Assembly: GCF_052050035.1 (NCBI RefSeq)
Contig: NZ_CP189882.1
Span: 124,001-188,000, forward strand
From: Symbiopectobacterium purcellii_A
GTDB taxonomy: Bacteria; Pseudomonadota; Gammaproteobacteria; Enterobacterales; Enterobacteriaceae
Direction of reading: 5' to 3'
Length of the DNA: 64,000 nucleotides
Every line of letters begins with the position of its first letter. The stretch's first letter is position 1. A program made the position numbers and the translations under genes. The notes under the pieces were generated by a model that was not told the DNA's origin, ran no database searches, and saw only the letters and a list, made by a program, of their open reading frames with translations. Of the stretch, positions 60,953-64,000 are shown in pieces.

Positions 60953-63900
60953 TTAACCAAGTTGACGACGCGCGTTGCGGAACATGCGCATCCATGGGCT
61001 GTCTTCACCCCAGTTTTCCGGGTGCCAGGAGTTGCTCACGGTACGGAAAACACGCTCCGGGTGTGGAATCATCACTGTAGCGCGGCCACTGGCACTGGTG
61101 ACTGCCGTGATCCCGTTCGGAGAACCGTTCGGGTTTGCCGGATAGTTCTCGGTTACCTGCCCAAAGTTGTTCACGAAGCGCAGTGCGACCAGATGCTCAT
61201 GTTCAAGCGCCGATAAATGGGCGGCATCACGCACTTCAACGTGCCCTTCACCGTGAGAGACTGCGATTGGCATACGCGATCCCACCATGTCATTCATAAA
61301 CAATGATGGGCTTTTAGTGACTTCAACCAGACTGAAGCGCGCTTCAAAGCGGTCAGACAGGTTGCGCACAAAGCGCGGCCAGTGATCTGCACCTGGGATC
61401 AGTTCGCGCAGATTGGACATCATCTGGCAACCGTTGCACACGCCGAGCGCCAGCGTTTGCGGACGTTGGAAGAAGGCAGCAAATTCATCGCGCACCCGCG
61501 GATCGAACAGAATGGATTTCGCCCACCCCTCGCCCGCCCCCAATACATCGCCGTAAGAGAAGCCACCGCAAGCGACCAGCGCCTGGATGTCTTGCAGATT
61601 GCGACGGCCTGCCAGTAGATCGCTCATGTGCACATCGATGGCGTCAAAACCGGCGCGATGGAACGCAGCCGCCATTTCAACGTGCGAGTTAACGCCCTGC
61701 TCACGCAGCACCGCCACTTTAGGACGAACCCCTTTGGCGATAAAAGGTGCAGCAATATCCTGCGCAAGATCGAACGTCAGTGAGACATTCAGGCCCGGAT
61801 CGGTCTCATCCTGTTTAGCGGCATGTTCCTGATCGGCACAGTGCGGGTTGTCACGCAGGCGCTGCATCTGCCAAGTGGTTTCCGCCCACCAGGTGCGCAG
61901 CGTAGTGCGGCTCTCCTGATACACCACATCGTTGCCATGCGTGATCACAAAGCGGTTGCCCTGAGCGGCATGGCCCAAACGGTGAACAATGTCGGCCAAA
62001 CCGTGCTCGGCCAGTACCTGTTCAACGTGCGCCAGACGATCGGCGGACACTTGAATCACTGCCCCCAGCTCTTCGGTAAACAGTGAGGCCAGCGGATCGT
62101 TACCCAATGCCGCGATATCAACGTCGATACCACAGTGACCGGTAAACGCCATTTCGGCCAGCGTCACAATCAGACCACCGTCAGAACGGTCGTGATAGGC
62201 CAGCAGCGCATCATCCGCCACCAGTGTTTGGATAGCGTTAAAGAAGCCAGCCAACTGTTGCGGGTTGCGCACATCGGCGGTATGGCGGCCTAACTGACGG
62301 TAGACCTGTGCCAGCGCTGTCGCGCCCAGCGTATGGTGCCCGGCACCCAGATCGATAAGCAGCAGCACATTGTCCCGATCGGCGCGCAACTGCGGCGTGA
62401 CAGTTTTACGCACATCTTCCACGCGAGCGAATGCGGTGATCACCAGTGACAGCGGAGAGGTGACGCTGCGCTCCTGATCGCCGTCTTGCCAGCGGGTTTT
62501 CATCGACATGGAGTCTTTACCCACCGGAATGGTCAACCCCAATGCAGGGCAGAGTTCTTCGCCGATGGCTTTTACCGCTTCATAAAGTCCCGCGTCTTCA
62601 CCGGGGTGCCCTGCTGCTGACATCCAGTTTGCGGAGAGTTTCACGCGCGTTAACGCGCCAATCTGGGTCGCGGCAATGTTGGTTAACGCTTCCCCCACCG
62701 CCAGACGGGCGGAGGCACCAAAGTTACGCAACGCCACAGGCGCACGTTCGCCAATCGACATCGCTTCACCGTGATAGCTGTCGAGGCTTGCGGTGGTGAC
62801 AGCACAGTTTGCTACCGGAATTTGCCACGGTCCGACCATCTGATCGCGTGCCACCATACCGGTCACAGAACGGTCACCAATAGTGATCAGGAAGGTTTTC
62901 TCTGCCACGACCGGCAGGTGCATCACGCGCTCTACTGCTTCGGCCAGGAAGATACCCTCGCGGTTCAGCAAGGTGCCTTCGCTCACCAGACGTTTAACAT
63001 CGCGCAGCATTTTCGGCGTTTTGCCCAGCAGCACGTCGAGCGGCAGATCGATCGGCTGATTATTGAAGTGGCGATCGTTCAGGGTTAAATGTTGTTCTTC
63101 CGTCGCTTCACCAATGACTGCGTAAGGTGCGCGCTCACGGTGGCACAGCTCATCAAACAGCGCCAGTTTTTCCGGCGCAACCGCCAGCACATAGCGCTCT
63201 TGCGATTCGTTACACCACACTTCCAGCGGGCTCATACCCGGTTCATCGTTAAGAATATCGCGCAGCTCAAAGCGTCCACCGCGTCCGCCATCGCTCACCA
63301 GTTCCGGCATGGCGTTAGACAAACCGCCCGCGCCCACGTCGTGGATAAACAGAATCGGGTTATCTTCACGCAGTTGCCAGCAGCGATCGATCACTTCCTG
63401 ACAACGGCGTTCCATTTCCGGGTTATCGCGCTGCACAGAGGCGAAATCCAGATCGGCATCCGATTGGCCGGATGCCATCGAGGAGGCTGCACCGCCGCCC
63501 AGGCCGATGTTCATGGAGGGACCACCCAGCACAATCAGCTTAGCGCCTACCGTGATCTCACCTTTTTTCACGTGATCGGCACGGATGTTACCAATACCTC
63601 CCGCCAGCATCACTGGCTTGTGATAACCGCGCAGTTCGCTGCCGTTATGGCTGTCAACCTGCTCTTCATAAGTGCGGAAGTAACCGCTCAGCGCAGGGCG
63701 ACCGAACTCGTTGTTAAAGGCCGCACCGCCCAACGGGCCATCAAGCATGATGTCCAACGCGCTGACGATACGATCCGGCTTACCGAAATCTTCTTCCCAC
63801 GGCTGTTCGAAGTGAGGAATACGCAAATTGGAGACCGAGAACCCGACCAGACCAGCTTTGGGTTTGGCACCGCGCCCCGTTGCCCCTTCATCGCGAATTT

Positions 63901-64000
63901 CACCGCCGGAACCGGTCGCCGCACCCGGCCAGGGAGAAATGGCCGTCGGGTGGTTGTGGGTTTCTACTTTCATCAGAATATGTGTCGGTTCCTGATGGTA
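60953..64000 (-). CDS. purL: Phosphoribosylformylglycinamidine synthase (5' end outside window)
   Basis: ATP- and glutamine-dependent enzyme that converts FGAR to FGAM in purine synthesis. About 1015 C-terminal residues lie here (E. coli 1295 in total). The open frame continues past the right edge, where HILMKVETHNHPTAISPWPG is the ATP-binding start of the synthetase domain. It continues through VGKDSMSMKTRW and ends with the glutaminase domain: catalytic Cys in LGVCNGCQMMSNL, catalytic His in HGEGHVEVRD. Stop at 60953, final residues RNARRQLG. No lesion seen in this part. Confidence 0.97.
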   Translation of the reverse strand, partial: YHQEPTHILMKVETHNHPTAISPWPGAATGSGGEIRDEGATGRGAKPKAGLVGFSVSNLRIPHFEQPWEEDFGKPDRIVSALDIMLDGPLGGAAFNNEFGRPALSGYFRTYEEQVDSHNGSELRGYHKPVMLAGGIGNIRADHVKKGEITVGAKLIVLGGPSMNIGLGGGAASSMASGQSDADLDFASVQRDNPEMERRCQEVIDRCWQLREDNPILFIHDVGAGGLSNAMPELVSDGGRGGRFELRDILNDEPGMSPLEVWCNESQERYVLAVAPEKLALFDELCHRERAPYAVIGEATEEQHLTLNDRHFNNQPIDLPLDVLLGKTPKMLRDVKRLVSEGTLLNREGIFLAEAVERVMHLPVVAEKTFLITIGDRSVTGMVARDQMVGPWQIPVANCAVTTASLDSYHGEAMSIGERAPVALRNFGASARLAVGEALTNIAATQIGALTRVKLSANWMSAAGHPGEDAGLYEAVKAIGEELCPALGLTIPVGKDSMSMKTRWQDGDQERSVTSPLSLVITAFARVEDVRKTVTPQLRADRDNVLLLIDLGAGHHTLGATALAQVYRQLGRHTADVRNPQQLAGFFNAIQTLVADDALLAYHDRSDGGLIVTLAEMAFTGHCGIDVDIAALGNDPLASLFTEELGAVIQVSADRLAHVEQVLAEHGLADIVHRLGHAAQGNRFVITHGNDVVYQESRTTLRTWWAETTWQMQRLRDNPHCADQEHAAKQDETDPGLNVSLTFDLAQDIAAPFIAKGVRPKVAVLREQGVNSHVEMAAAFHRAGFDAIDVHMSDLLAGRRNLQDIQALVACGGFSYGDVLGAGEGWAKSILFDPRVRDEFAAFFQRPQTLALGVCNGCQMMSNLRELIPGADHWPRFVRNLSDRFEARFSLVEVTKSPSLFMNDMVGSRMPIAVSHGEGHVEVRDAAHLSALEHEHLVALRFVNNFGQVTENYPANPNGSPNGITAVTSASGRATVMIPHPERVFRTVSNSWHPENWGEDSPWMRMFRNARRQLG

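Noticed and set aside
1..64000. CRISPR array, tRNA or rRNA genes, prophage or integron
   Set aside because: No regularly spaced repeats, cloverleaf sequences, rRNA segments, phage structural genes or integrase/attC features were seen. The repeated sequences are all accounted for by insertion sequences, mini-elements and the intergenic palindrome.

Overview
The window comes from an enterobacterium of the Pectobacteriaceae type (a Dickeya/Brenneria/Lonsdalea-like pectinolytic bacterium; the genus cannot be fixed from sequence alone). The chromosomal backbone follows the E. coli order: guaB-xseA-yfgJ-der-bamB-yfgM-hisS-ispG-rodZ-(pilW)-rlmN-ndk, then sseA ... sseB-pepB-iscX-fdx-hscAB-iscAUSR-trmJ-suhB, hcaT, glyA-hmp, glnB-glrR-qseG-glrK, glmY and purL. 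Pectin acetylesterase (paeY) and pectin methylesterase (pemA) genes between hmp and glnB give the plant-pathogen signature.

The striking feature is a very heavy load of insertion sequences on an otherwise standard backbone. I place five copies of an 880-bp IS630-family element, four copies of an IS30-family element, two IS5-like elements, two IS256-family elements, two IS3-family elements, a gutted IS91-family remnant, six insertions of an identical 92-bp mini-element whose ends match the IS630 element, and one 189-bp mini-element with IS903-type ends. Most boundaries could be read to the base from target duplications (TA, TTT, 8 bp, 9 bp, GTTT).

Region by region: 1-5.7 kb has guaB, xseA, yfgJ and a permease gene broken by two IS. 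5.7-15.7 kb is a conserved housekeeping block (ribosome assembly, outer-membrane assembly, histidyl-tRNA synthetase, isoprenoid synthesis, cell shape, rRNA methylation, nucleotide balance) in which only pilW has decayed, by two nonsense codons. 16-25.3 kb is a ruined alpha-glucoside PTS locus with a five-level transposon nest, followed by intact sseA and a RpiR-type regulator. 25.3-35 kb is the intact isc iron-sulfur operon with its IscR-regulated promoter, plus trmJ and suhB. 35-46.2 kb has a Fur-boxed iron-type ABC locus wrecked by an inverted IS30 pair, zevAB-like metal transport genes, hcaT, an autotransporter remnant and glyA. 46.4-51 kb has hmp (broken by a mini-element but keeping its NsrR operator), paeY (intact) and pemA (broken twice). 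51-64 kb has glnB, the glrR-qseG-glrK two-component operon, the glmY small-RNA locus, an approximately 5.2-kb transposon cluster and purL.

The most interesting reading concerns glmY. The GlrR-responsive enhancer sites that should lie just upstream of the sigma-54 promoter have been split: one site stays about 115 bp upstream of the promoter, while two sites, one of them a perfect TGTC-N10-GACA, now lie about 5.4 kb away on the far side of the transposon cluster, next to purL. Overall the pattern (identical mini-element copies, recent insertions, loss of accessory functions, sparing of core operons) suggests recent IS expansion and ongoing genome decay.
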